Origin: a virus
IMG/VR virus record: IMGVR_UViG_3300030098_004301
Span: 1-27,048 of that record
Strand: one strand, 5' to 3'
DNA length: 27,048 nt
Part shown: piece after piece, positions 17,428 through 25,076 of the stretch
Position numbering within the stretch: the stretch's first letter is position 1
Layout of the letters: the number at the start of each line of letters is the position of its first letter
Program-made: the position numbers and the translations under genes
The notes under the pieces: model-generated
What the model saw: the letters and a program-made list of their open reading frames with translations, nothing else
Told to the model about the DNA's origin: nothing
The model's database searches: none

Positions 17428-20400
17428 CAACAACCAGCCAGGCATGCAGCTTACAGAGTCAGACTTTCTAACAGGCCCACTGCTGGAGGAAGCTAAAGAA
17501 GCTACTTTTAGGGACCAATGGGTTGCCAGACAAAACAAAAAGCTTGAGGATAGCCAGAGAAAGTTTAAGCAAAAGCTGCAGCAATCGGCACCGAAGCCAG
17601 AAGGTTTAGGCATAAGCATGCCTGAGCCAGGTGTTGGCCAGGGCATGCAAAGCATTCAAGGCGATGTGTTTGAGGAGGATGGTAAGTACTACTCGACACT
17701 AGAGCCAAACATGCCGTTTGACACTTTTCAGCAAGCCGCAGACAGGTACAGGCAAAACGTTTTTGTAACAACCGGAAAGACGGTTGATGATGTTGTCATG
17801 GGTGGAGAGCAGACCCTTGCAGACGTGCGTCCTGATTTGATCTCGCCACTAGCCCCGGATGTCGATGCTGTTGCTAGCGATACAATGGCTGCCCCAAAGA
17901 ACAGGGCTAGGTCGATCAAGCAAAAGTCAGCCAGCAACACGCCTCTGTCTAATGAAGATTTGTTTTTTGTTGCAGAGAACTTGTCGCTGTTTATTCCAAG
18001 AAAGAAAGCAGACGGATCGTTTGACGAAGCAGACCACATACGCACGCCAAACTGGTTTAAAAGCTGGCTTACCGAAGAAACAGAGATTGCAAACGAAGCA
18101 GCCAAACAACTTGGAGAAAACGTCTCAGGCTTTGATGACTTTAAAGACATTGGTTTTGGCAGGGGGCCAATAACTGACCAGGAAATATTAGCAGTTGCCA
18201 GCAGGACCATCCCTAAAGACCAAGTAAAAGCGTTTGAGTCTGGGGTTAAGGAGCAAAGAAAAAGAAAGTTCCAGGACCAGATACAGCAATCCGGCGTCTC
18301 GTCCGACAGTTTTGATGATTACGCAAGGGGCAAGGTTGACCTTATTGTCGAAGACACGATTGCTCCTGCCGGAAAAATGTATCGTGCCCCTTTTGACTTA
18401 GCCGAGCTTCAAAAGAAAGCCGCAAAACTTAACCTTACAGCCGCAGAAACATCTGAACTTCAAAAAAGATTTGAAGCGCTTCAGGCGTCAGGAGACATTG
18501 ACGAAAAAGGACATGCCGACCCTGGCAGCTTTATAGCTACAACGCTTGGCAGGTCAGGTGTTTCGTTTTTACCAAAACACAGAACCTCTCTTGGCCCAAT
18601 CATGCAAAGAGGAATTGCCTCGCAGTTTGAGATGGCAAGGGCATCGCAGAAAAACTGGAACGAAACAACAGGGCAAGCTGCGCGCAACCTTTATGACGCA
18701 GAAGGTTTTTTAAACATACCTGGAGATCCAGACGGAAAACTAGGGATGTGGATGTACAACACAGGCCAAGGAATGCTAAGGCAATTTGCAGGCCTTGTAG
18801 ACCTGGTTAGCTGGGATAACGTAGACAAGAAAAAGTTTCTCGAAAACATTTACAAAAATTACGTGGTGGACAGACACGGGGCAACGCCGCTGCTGAGACA
18901 AGAGCTAGACCTTATAGCCGCAGAAGCAAACAGCCAAATGACTGCAGAGATTATTGACGGAATGAAAGAGTCCCTGTATCAGCTTGGCGGCATTCTACGA
19001 GGAGAGCCTAGAGCCACTGCTGATGCGCTGGCTGGCGACCCGATTGAAGCCCTTGCTAACGTTGTGCTGGTCGCACGATTAGCCACATCGCTGTCAGGTC
19101 TAGGCATTCCGGCAGGAAAGCTGTCTAAATTTCAACGAGACGCAAAAGACTTTCTTGCTAAAGCAGATGCGGAGCTAACTGGAATTCCAACTGTAGCAAG
19201 GTTTGTTGGTGCTGCAGCAAAAGCACCAGTGTGGTTGGCAGAAAAAGTGTCTGACAAGTACGGCCCTTTAGCTAGGCAGTTCTTTACCTCACCAAACCGG
19301 CTAGAGTTAGCCGTAAGAACCGCAAAAGAGCAAGGCGAAGGCATAGAGGCAGACGTAGCAAGAATTAGCAAAAACATTGAAAAGCTTGTTGAAGAAGGCA
19401 TGTCTCAAGCAGATGCAACACAAAGCGCCATGGCAGGCGTTAGTAAAAAATCTGCCGACTTTTACGCCCGCACTGTTCTTGACAATGTTGGTTTTTCTCA
19501 TGGGGCAAAGGAAGGGTTTCTACAAACATTAGATAACCCACAAGAGGTTTTAACAGCAATCGTTTCAAACGATGCCAAGGCCTTAAGGGAGGCACTTCCC
19601 GAGTCAATGCTATCAGATGCCGGAATACAACCGGCAATGCGTCCTGAAAAAATGACAGACGCAACGAGTAAGAAAGGCGCAGAGTACGAGACTATTCTCG
19701 TAGACCCAAAAGTTTTAATGAAACAGTTCGACGACGCTTTTGTTCAGCTTGAAAAGCTAGGACGAGGAGATGAGCTTAAGCAGTTGCTTGACCAAGTAAA
19801 GCGCGCCTATACCTTAATTGGCAGGAGAGACTTAAAGTTTCCTTTAATAAGGCCAGGGTCAAACCTAGTTGAGGGAACGTCTGGAGTACCTCAGGTGTTT
19901 GACCAAAACGCCGGGATTAGCAACAGGGCTTTACTGTTGGCTATGCTTTTAGAATCAAAAGGCAAGCCGGTTCCAGTAAGCGTTCTCGCGGGTGAGACTT
20001 CTTATTTTAAAGGTCCGCTTGTTGGCCCTCCCGATATTGTAAACAAGATACCAGTTGCTGACAGGTCGAGACTTAAAGTTTACGAAAGCTCAGGTCAGTC
20101 AAAGGCTGGAGACATGCTTGATAAGCTCAACCGAGACGAGGTTGCTGACTACGCTCTGTACATAAGAAGGGCGCAAAACCTTGCACGGAAAGACCCCGAG
20201 GTCTTTGCAGAGCTAAAGAAAGCATACTTAGAAAAGATCGGCCTAACAGAAGAGCAGTTCAATCAAACAAGGCTTGGCGGCGTAGCGGCAAGCGTCGATA
20301 ACATGATTGAAGAATTAATCGTGCGAGGCACACCAAGGGCACCAGGGGCAACGGAGGCAATCCCCTCTCTGTTTGGAGTTAAAAGGCCAGCAGAGTATCT

Positions 20401-22960
20401 CACCGAAGAGGGAGTCCCTGCGGTAGGGCCAACTGGCGAAGCTTTTGACATAGACCCAACAATGTCTCCAAGGATGAAACAAACAACAAAAGGGTTTGAA
20501 AAATATGGCGAGTCCATTGAAGACATGGAAAGCGCCAGAATAGTAGAGGCTACAAAAAGAAAAGAAGAGATGCTGTCGGACAGCGATGGTGCACCCTTGA
20601 GCCCCGAAAGGGTGGAGGTTATAGAAAGAGTAAAGAGAGGGGAGCCTGCGTTTACGCAGAGCCAAGACGCAGACATACTCAAAACCGTCATGGATGCTAA
20701 GTCTAGCGCTGACGTTCCGACCATCCAAAGGGCTTTGAATCAACGAGCAAGGCTTGCTAAAGACGCCAGGAACCAAATGGTTTCTGACATTATGAGAGCA
20801 GAGCTTGAGATTGGAGACACGATCGCGTCTGGTGGGGAATGGCCGGAAGGAACGGTGCCGCTTGCTTTCAGCGGAACTGCCGAAGCTGTGGGCTCTGCAC
20901 TAGCAAACTCACACGGGTCAAGGGGTGCAAAGGTAGCTAGAACCCTAGAGAAGCCATCGCCGGTAACTCTAAAGTATTTAAACGTTCAAGATGGTGCAAA
21001 GGTTTTAGTTCCAAACTTTGTAAACGATGCTTTTGCAAAGCTTGAAGCTTTAGACAACATATCTGCGAACCCAAACTTCCTGCAGCAAGGGCTTAAAGGA
21101 ATTGGCATGATCAAGAGGACGTTAACCTCTAGGTCTGTGCCTACTGGCCTTGCAGGTGTAAGCTCTAACTACCTGTTGAGGGGGATGGTTACAGGCAGGT
21201 TTAACCCGACAGGGCTTGTGCTTGCTGCTGATGACGTAAAGCTTTACCTGTCAGACCCTAGCAAGCTACCGCCAGAAAAGCTCGAGATGCTTAGGACGAT
21301 GGATGACCAGGGCGTGTTTACCTCTACGGTAATTAGCCAGGAAACTATTGATAGGGGTCTTGCCAGGTTTCCAACTGAAATTATCGCAGACTTTCTAGAA
21401 GGAAAGCCAATAGTGGGTGCGGCGGGCAGGGCTTTAAATGCGTACAATAAGTTGCTCGCAAAACATGAGAGGTATTACAACATGGTCGACCCTGTGTTCA
21501 AGGTAGACCATGTATCGTATTTAGCACCTCAGTACATTGAAACCTCAAAGAGGTTATCACCCGGAAAGTACATGGACTTTGACATAGACAAAGATGTCTC
21601 AATCCGAGTGTTTAGAAACCCAGACGGAACATACAGGTATGGCAAGATAGACGGTAGGGTTATTCCTGAAAGCGAAATAAGAAAATACGCAACCATGAAG
21701 GCTCTTAAGTCTGCGAATGACAGCTACTTTAACTACATGGATGTGCCGGGAGGTGTCGAGCTAGGACGCAAGTCTGGTGCTGATGTTCTGGCTGGCAACC
21801 CTGTTTTCACATGGGGTTGGAAGGCCACTCAGCTGCCTGGAATTAAGAGGGGGCTGCAGCATGAGATAACCTATGGGGCCAGGGGTTTTAACACAAACGA
21901 CCCTGCCATACGGGCAGACATGAACCGAAGAAGGCTCGCCAACCAGGTGTTGCGAACCGCTCTTATGAATGCCTTTGCTGCAACAAGCAGGGACAAAGAC
22001 CTCAAGACACCAGAGGGAAGAGAGATAGCCAGAAGGTACATGCCGAGCAGGCAGCAAAGCATAAAGACAGCAGGCGGTCCTATGTTCTCAAGGGTCTTCA
22101 CCATGGACTCTTTGAACCCGTATCAAAGATCGGCTGACGTTGGTAACGCGGCCTTATCGCTTCTGGTTAAAAACAAGGAAGCTCTTCTCCAGCCCTATAT
22201 TGAACAAGACATAAATAAGATAGAGTCATATGTCGTAGAACGAGTCAGAGAAGATGCAAGAAGGTCTTTGGGAAAGACAAAAGACAAAGACTTGATAAAC
22301 CAGCGAGCACAGCAAATATTGTCAGAGCGGCTAGATGCGGACCCTAGTTGGATTGCTAAGGCAGCCTTAGATATGAGGAGAAGCCATGCAATGTTTCAGC
22401 AAGATCCGCTCAAGGCTGCTGCAACAATATTTAACTTAAGTGAGCCGCTGTACAAAGGTCTTTCAAAGATGGGGGACGACGAAGACACAACGACTTTAGA
22501 TGACGTTGTTAAAAACATTGTCATCCCCTACGGAACAAGCAGCGCAACCATGAAGGCGCTTCTGCCACTGCTACCAAAAATATCTGATGGAAGCATATCG
22601 ATGGATGATGTCTACGGTTTGCTGCGGGTTAAGAAGCTGCCTAACAGGTACATAAACAAAACTATGGATAAGTTTAAGAAGAACCAGATGGCTGCTTACG
22701 AGAGAGAGAGGGGGCTTACCTCGAGGGGGATCTTCGGTCGCAAAAAACTTACGGCAAATGAGCGCATAGATATGGCGGCAAAGAAGCTCATTGCGAAGTA
22801 CATTCAAGACCTAGATCAACTTGCCTTTGAGGCAGAGGTATTCAGAGGTCTAGATAAAGAGGTTAAAGTAAAGCAACCAGACTTTAAAGGGACAGGAACT
22901 CCCAGGCTGCGAGTGGAAGACAGTCTCATTGAAGAGCTAATAACGGAGGAGCAAGAATGA
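17399..22960 (+). CDS. Giant (1853 aa) putative ejection/internal virion protein
   Basis: This is the largest gene in the window. The product is mainly helical with several apolar segments (GMLRQFAGLVDLV near residue 455; NVVLVARLATSLSGLG near 555). Residues about 1240-1475 show SRSVPTGLAGVSSNYLLRGM, later NKLLAKHERYYNMVDPVFK, DSYFNYMDVPG and NPVFTWGWKA. This succession (N...SN..., iE..yR, fdY.d..., PFfTW) resembles the C-terminal region of very large phage and mobile-element polyvalent/internal proteins; I recall this from memory and cannot name the family with certainty. No transglycosylase motif is evident. It is the third and largest of the putative ejection set. ATG 17399 lies inside the previous gene without a good Shine-Dalgarno; ATG 17417 is an alternative start. 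Its end overlaps the peptidase gene (ATGA). Confidence 0.7.
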   Translation: MSTKNKMVSSNNQPGMQLTESDFLTGPLLEEAKEATFRDQWVARQNKKLEDSQRKFKQKLQQSAPKPEGLGISMPEPGVGQGMQSIQGDVFEEDGKYYSTLEPNMPFDTFQQAADRYRQNVFVTTGKTVDDVVMGGEQTLADVRPDLISPLAPDVDAVASDTMAAPKNRARSIKQKSASNTPLSNEDLFFVAENLSLFIPRKKADGSFDEADHIRTPNWFKSWLTEETEIANEAAKQLGENVSGFDDFKDIGFGRGPITDQEILAVASRTIPKDQVKAFESGVKEQRKRKFQDQIQQSGVSSDSFDDYARGKVDLIVEDTIAPAGKMYRAPFDLAELQKKAAKLNLTAAETSELQKRFEALQASGDIDEKGHADPGSFIATTLGRSGVSFLPKHRTSLGPIMQRGIASQFEMARASQKNWNETTGQAARNLYDAEGFLNIPGDPDGKLGMWMYNTGQGMLRQFAGLVDLVSWDNVDKKKFLENIYKNYVVDRHGATPLLRQELDLIAAEANSQMTAEIIDGMKESLYQLGGILRGEPRATADALAGDPIEALANVVLVARLATSLSGLGIPAGKLSKFQRDAKDFLAKADAELTGIPTVARFVGAAAKAPVWLAEKVSDKYGPLARQFFTSPNRLELAVRTAKEQGEGIEADVARISKNIEKLVEEGMSQADATQSAMAGVSKKSADFYARTVLDNVGFSHGAKEGFLQTLDNPQEVLTAIVSNDAKALREALPESMLSDAGIQPAMRPEKMTDATSKKGAEYETILVDPKVLMKQFDDAFVQLEKLGRGDELKQLLDQVKRAYTLIGRRDLKFPLIRPGSNLVEGTSGVPQVFDQNAGISNRALLLAMLLESKGKPVPVSVLAGETSYFKGPLVGPPDIVNKIPVADRSRLKVYESSGQSKAGDMLDKLNRDEVADYALYIRRAQNLARKDPEVFAELKKAYLEKIGLTEEQFNQTRLGGVAASVDNMIEELIVRGTPRAPGATEAIPSLFGVKRPAEYLTEEGVPAVGPTGEAFDIDPTMSPRMKQTTKGFEKYGESIEDMESARIVEATKRKEEMLSDSDGAPLSPERVEVIERVKRGEPAFTQSQDADILKTVMDAKSSADVPTIQRALNQRARLAKDARNQMVSDIMRAELEIGDTIASGGEWPEGTVPLAFSGTAEAVGSALANSHGSRGAKVARTLEKPSPVTLKYLNVQDGAKVLVPNFVNDAFAKLEALDNISANPNFLQQGLKGIGMIKRTLTSRSVPTGLAGVSSNYLLRGMVTGRFNPTGLVLAADDVKLYLSDPSKLPPEKLEMLRTMDDQGVFTSTVISQETIDRGLARFPTEIIADFLEGKPIVGAAGRALNAYNKLLAKHERYYNMVDPVFKVDHVSYLAPQYIETSKRLSPGKYMDFDIDKDVSIRVFRNPDGTYRYGKIDGRVIPESEIRKYATMKALKSANDSYFNYMDVPGGVELGRKSGADVLAGNPVFTWGWKATQLPGIKRGLQHEITYGARGFNTNDPAIRADMNRRRLANQVLRTALMNAFAATSRDKDLKTPEGREIARRYMPSRQQSIKTAGGPMFSRVFTMDSLNPYQRSADVGNAALSLLVKNKEALLQPYIEQDINKIESYVVERVREDARRSLGKTKDKDLINQRAQQILSERLDADPSWIAKAALDMRRSHAMFQQDPLKAAATIFNLSEPLYKGLSKMGDDEDTTTLDDVVKNIVIPYGTSSATMKALLPLLPKISDGSISMDDVYGLLRVKKLPNRYINKTMDKFKKNQMAAYERERGLTSRGIFGRKKLTANERIDMAAKKLIAKYIQDLDQLAFEAEVFRGLDKEVKVKQPDFKGTGTPRLRVEDSLIEELITEEQE

Positions 22961-23358
22961 TTGACCCACAGCTTACACCGAACTTTCACCTAAAAGAATG
23001 GTCATGCAAGACGACGCCCCAAAAGACTGGCGTTCCCTGGGACTTGGTTCCAAATGTTGTTGAGTGTGCCGAGAACCTACAGGTTCTACGGGACCACATA
23101 GGCAAAGCCATTACATTGATTAGCGGCTGGCGCTCACCTCTCTACAACAAGAAGATAGGCGGGGCTACAAAGTCTAAGCACATGACTGGGCAGGCTGCTG
23201 ACATACGGGTCAAGGGCATGAAGCCTGACGAGATTGCGGAGATAATTGAAACCCTGATTGAAGAGGGCAAGATGAAGCAAGGCGGCCTGGGCGTTTACCC
23301 CAAGTCCAACTTCGTACACTACGATTGCCGTGGCACACGGGCCCGATGGAGAGGCTAG
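22957..23358 (+). CDS. M15-family peptidoglycan peptidase (endolysin)
   Basis: This 133-residue protein matches the small M15 zinc peptidase fold used by phage endolysins to cut peptide crosslinks or stems of peptidoglycan. Visible signatures: LISGWRSPLYNKKIGG (residues 54-69), SKHMTGQAADIRV with zinc ligands H75 and D82, and GLGVYPKSNFVHYDCRG with the third ligand H121. The closing WRG is also typical of M15 endolysins. The N-terminal FHLKEWSCK is the usual 'F...EF.CsddG' equivalent, here lacking the DG turn. No signal peptide is present, so release needs a holin. It starts by ATGA overlap with the giant gene and opens the lysis cassette. Confidence 0.92.
   Translation: MIDPQLTPNFHLKEWSCKTTPQKTGVPWDLVPNVVECAENLQVLRDHIGKAITLISGWRSPLYNKKIGGATKSKHMTGQAADIRVKGMKPDEIAEIIETLIEEGKMKQGGLGVYPKSNFVHYDCRGTRARWRG
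23348..23354 (+). promoter_or_regulatory. Shine-Dalgarno deciding the start at 23360
   Basis: GGAGAGG lies 5 bases before the ATG at 23360 and far downstream of the alternative ATG at 23330, which overlaps the peptidase coding end. It therefore favours the shorter form of the following gene. Confidence 0.65.
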
Positions 23359-23359
23359 C

Positions 23360-23734
23360 ATGGCAGGCACAGCAAAGAAGTCAGACCCAGCCAAGTGGGA
23401 GAAAGCGAAGCAAGACGCTCGAGCAAAGATGGGCGGCAAGCACAGCGCCAGGGCAATGCAGCTAGCCGTTAAACTGTACAAGGACAGGGGCGGCAAGTAC
23501 GAGGGGGCAAAGAAAGGCCCGTCTGAAAACAAGCTATCTAAGTGGAGCAAGCAAGACTGGGGCTACGCTGGAAAGAAAAAGAAAAGCGTGTACCTGCCAA
23601 AGGCAAAGCGCAGCAGGCTTAAGTCCACACCCGAAGGAAGGAAGGCGCTGGCTGCAGCAGCAAAGAAGAAGCTGGCTGCAACAAAGAAGGGCGAGCAGTA
23701 TGCAAAGCATGGCCTAGCAAAGGGGACATCATGA
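23360..23734 (+). CDS. Lys-rich DUF5872-like protein
   Basis: This is a 124-residue, very basic protein. The pattern SDPAKWEKAKQDARAKMGGK, then KHSARAMQLAVKLYKDRGGK, then LSKWSKQDWGYAGKK and YLPKAKRSRLK followed by a Lys/Ala tail matches, from memory, the DUF5872 family, which is widespread in phages and some giant viruses and whose function is unknown. I chose ATG 23360 over 23330 because the family-like region begins there, a Shine-Dalgarno (GGAGAGG) precedes it, and it avoids overlapping the peptidase gene. The high Lys content and Trp-containing core suggest nucleic acid contact, but that is inference. The end overlaps the next gene by four bases (ATGA at 23731-23734). Confidence 0.8.
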   Translation: MAGTAKKSDPAKWEKAKQDARAKMGGKHSARAMQLAVKLYKDRGGKYEGAKKGPSENKLSKWSKQDWGYAGKKKKSVYLPKAKRSRLKSTPEGRKALAAAAKKKLAATKKGEQYAKHGLAKGTS

Positions 23735-24033
23735 GCGAAGCAAAGATGAAAGCCGCACGCAACCTACTTAAGAAACACAACCTCGAGGGGTTTAACAAAG
23801 CAAAGCGAACACCGGGCCACCCAAAGAAGTACCACATGGTTATGGCCAAAAAGGGTGACAAGACGAAGCTCATCAGGTTTGGAGAGCAGGGCGCAGAAAC
23901 TGCGGGCAAGCCAAAGGCTGGAGAGTCGGACCGCATGAAGAAAAAGCGCAAGGCATTCACAGACAGGCACAGGAAAAATATTGAAAAAGGCAAGATGAGC
24001 GCAGCATATTGGGCCAATAAGGAGAAGTGGTAG
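23731..24033 (+). CDS. Small basic protein, conserved phage family
   Basis: This 100-residue basic protein begins with a helix (SEAKMKAARNLLKKHNLEGF), then KRTPGHPKKYHMVMAKKG, KLIRFGEQGAETAGKPKAGE and the closing DRHRKNIEKGKMSAAYWANK. The 'K.iRFG..G..t.g.p....s......r..F..RH..ni.kg..SaaYWaNk..W' pattern is familiar from many marine phages and algal viruses (possibly DUF5754, from memory). Function is unknown. Like its neighbour, it is Lys-rich and soluble and may be virion-packaged or DNA-associated. It is coupled by ATGA overlap to the preceding gene. Confidence 0.8.
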   Translation: MSEAKMKAARNLLKKHNLEGFNKAKRTPGHPKKYHMVMAKKGDKTKLIRFGEQGAETAGKPKAGESDRMKKKRKAFTDRHRKNIEKGKMSAAYWANKEKW

Positions 24034-24036
24034 CTC

Positions 24037-24300
24037 ATGGTAATGGACGAGATAGCCAGTCTAATAACCAGCAACATCGTGACAATTGTCGGCGCTGTCT
24101 GGTACGTCTCGACCCGCGTGTCATCCATTAACAACAAGCTCGAAAGCATGCAGGCAGAGATGTCTGACATTAAGGATGAGCTACGTCAGGCCAGGGAAGG
24201 CAGGGCAAAAATACATGAAAAGCTGCAAGACCTATCAGAGCGAGTTACTATTCAGGAAGTTAAAAGCAAGTCCACCCGTGTTGGGCTAAAGGTGAACTAA
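24037..24300 (+). CDS. TM plus coiled-coil protein (possible inner-membrane spanin or holin-like)
   Basis: This 87-residue protein has one hydrophobic segment at residues 6-26 (IASLITSNIVTIVGAVWYV) followed by a coiled coil with regular heptads (INNKLESMQAEMSDIKDELR through LQDLSERV) and a short basic tail. An N-terminal transmembrane helix and periplasmic coiled coil is the plan of an inner-membrane spanin; similar small proteins are also annotated as holin-associated. It lies between the basic proteins and a holin-like gene, with a lipoprotein gene two genes downstream. ATG 24043 (third codon) is an alternative start. The end overlaps the next start (TAATG). Confidence 0.65.
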   Translation: MVMDEIASLITSNIVTIVGAVWYVSTRVSSINNKLESMQAEMSDIKDELRQAREGRAKIHEKLQDLSERVTIQEVKSKSTRVGLKVN

Positions 24301-24536
24301 TGAAACACCCAATGAAAAGCAAGACAATCAGGACAGCCATCACAATGCTGACGGCTAGCCTTACAACGCTATGCCTGTACTACAGCGAGGCAGTACAGCT
24401 AGACTCAACGGCGCTTGGGGCCGCGTGGAGTACGAGTATCTCCAGTGTCCTTATGATCTGGCTTCGTTTTGTAACTACCAGCGGACTTGATACGTCCCAT
24501 AAGAAAGTCGAACACAAACAGGAGGATCCAAATTGA
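24300..24536 (+). CDS. Putative holin
   Basis: This 78-residue protein has two predicted membrane helices, residues 11-28 (RTAITMLTASLTTLCLYY) and 38-59 (ALGAAWSTSISSVLMIWLRF), a basic N-terminus (MKHPMKSKTIR) and a charged polar C-terminus (KKVEHKQEDPN). Size, two TM segments, charged tail and location in a lysis cassette fit a class II-type holin, which would permeabilise the inner membrane to let the peptidase out. ATG at 24312 is an internal alternative start. Its stop TGA overlaps the TTG start of the lipoprotein gene (TTGA at 24533-24536). Confidence 0.7.
   Translation: MKHPMKSKTIRTAITMLTASLTTLCLYYSEAVQLDSTALGAAWSTSISSVLMIWLRFVTTSGLDTSHKKVEHKQEDPN
24521..24525 (+). promoter_or_regulatory. 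Shine-Dalgarno supporting a TTG start
   Basis: GGAGG stands 7 bases before the TTG at 24533, inside the end of the holin-like gene. This near-ideal site and spacing are the main reason to accept a TTG initiation codon for the lipoprotein gene. Confidence 0.75.
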
Positions 24537-24709
24537 AAGCACTACTTGTATTAGCTGCACTGGCTGCGCTCCTATCTGGATGCACTCGATACGTTAAAGG
24601 TGACAACCTAGACCTATCGATTAAGAACGACCCATGCAAGGTTATCGTCAAGGTGGACGGCAATCTTATTCTTGAAGCAACAGCCACCACTCCATGCAAG
24701 AGGGACTAA
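24533..24709 (+). CDS. Small lipoprotein, candidate outer-membrane spanin (TTG start)
   Basis: A TTG at 24533 opens a 58-codon frame ending with TAA at 24707-24709. The first residues are MKALLVLAALAALLSGC, a short basic start, apolar core and a clear lipobox (L14-S15-G16-C17), so C17 should be lipidated and the mature part would have 42 residues. Residue +2 is Thr, so outer-membrane sorting is expected. Two further cysteines (C35, C55) could form a disulphide. Within a lysis cassette a small lipoprotein is most simply an Rz1-like spanin partner of the TM/coiled-coil protein at 24037. Unlike classical Rz1, it is not proline-rich, so this is uncertain. It overlaps the upstream gene (TTGA) and the downstream gene (TAATG). 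Confidence 0.75.
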   Translation: MKALLVLAALAALLSGCTRYVKGDNLDLSIKNDPCKVIVKVDGNLILEATATTPCKRD

Positions 24710-24885
24710 TGGACGAGCTTCAGGACATGCTAAAGAAACTCGGCAAGCTCAACCAGGACATCGAGACTCTGGTCAGCGCTGGCGAGAAACTGGGAGAGAC
24801 TCTGATGGAAGTGGTGAACGAGATTGAGAAGCTCGTGACCACCAAGGCAGAGGTCAAAACAATCACCATACGTGAGGAAGACTAA
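24709..24885 (+). CDS. Short coiled-coil protein (58 aa)
   Basis: This 58-residue protein is almost entirely a charged amphipathic helix (MDELQDMLKKLGKLNQDIE, then LGETLMEVVNEIEKL), ending KTITIREED. I prefer ATG 24709 over the upstream in-frame ATG 24694: it forms a TAATG overlap with the lipoprotein stop and has AGAGGG at 24699-24704, while 24694 has no Shine-Dalgarno. No signal peptide or membrane helix is present. A self-associating cytoplasmic helix is likely; function is unknown. It ends with a TAATG overlap into the next gene. Confidence 0.68.
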   Translation: MDELQDMLKKLGKLNQDIETLVSAGEKLGETLMEVVNEIEKLVTTKAEVKTITIREED

Positions 24886-25076
24886 TGGCTGAGAAGAAAG
24901 CAACGAAGAAGGCAGCACCTAAAAAGGCAGCACCTAAAAAGAAAGCCGAACCCCCCGCGCTATACAAAGCAGTGGAGGAGGACGGCTTATGGTATGCCAC
25001 TAACGGCAAGGACAAGCATGGACCACACACCGCCCACAGTGTAGGCGGGTGGGTTGCCAAACTTAACGCCAGCTAG
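24885..25076 (+). CDS. Small Lys/Ala/Pro-rich (histone H1-like tail) protein
   Basis: This 63-residue protein has an N-terminal tail MAEKKATKKAAPKKAAPKKK, resembling histone H1 or HU-extension AKP repeats, followed by a compact C-terminal segment with aromatic residues (ALYKAVEEDGLWYATNGKDK, then SVGGWVAKLN). The tail is built from a 15-bp tandem repeat. Lys-rich tails usually bind nucleic acid non-specifically; what the C-terminal part does is unknown. This is the last gene of the plus operon. Its TAG stop shares the palindrome CTAG with the stop of the convergent minus-strand gene. Confidence 0.72.
   Translation: MAEKKATKKAAPKKAAPKKKAEPPALYKAVEEDGLWYATNGKDKHGPHTAHSVGGWVAKLNAS
24911..24940 (+). 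repeat. 15-bp tandem repeat, two copies
   Basis: Two exact copies of GGCAGCACCTAAAAA encode successive KAAPK units in the Lys/Ala/Pro tail of the 63-residue protein. The array is short and in frame, so copy changes would lengthen or shorten the tail without frameshift. Confidence 0.85.

Noticed and set aside
17728-18210. 160-codon minus-strand open frame inside the giant gene
   Set aside because: Antisense shadow of a continuous coding frame; Ser/Leu-rich translation with no family features.
20263-20776. Two overlapping 153-codon minus-strand frames inside the giant gene
   Set aside because: They occupy the same bases in different frames, which is typical of shadows of a biased coding sequence.
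23330-23359. Longer start for the DUF5872-like gene
   Set aside because: The extra ten residues come from the overlapping end of the peptidase gene; a Shine-Dalgarno and the family-like start point to 23360.
23619-24170. 183-codon minus-strand frame, hydrophobic
   Set aside because: It lies opposite the Lys-rich genes; AAG codons read in reverse give Leu/Phe, creating a false membrane-like protein.
24694-24708. Upstream ATG for the short coiled-coil gene
   Set aside because: It has no ribosome site and would sit deep in the lipoprotein gene; the ATG at 24709 forms the usual TAATG overlap.
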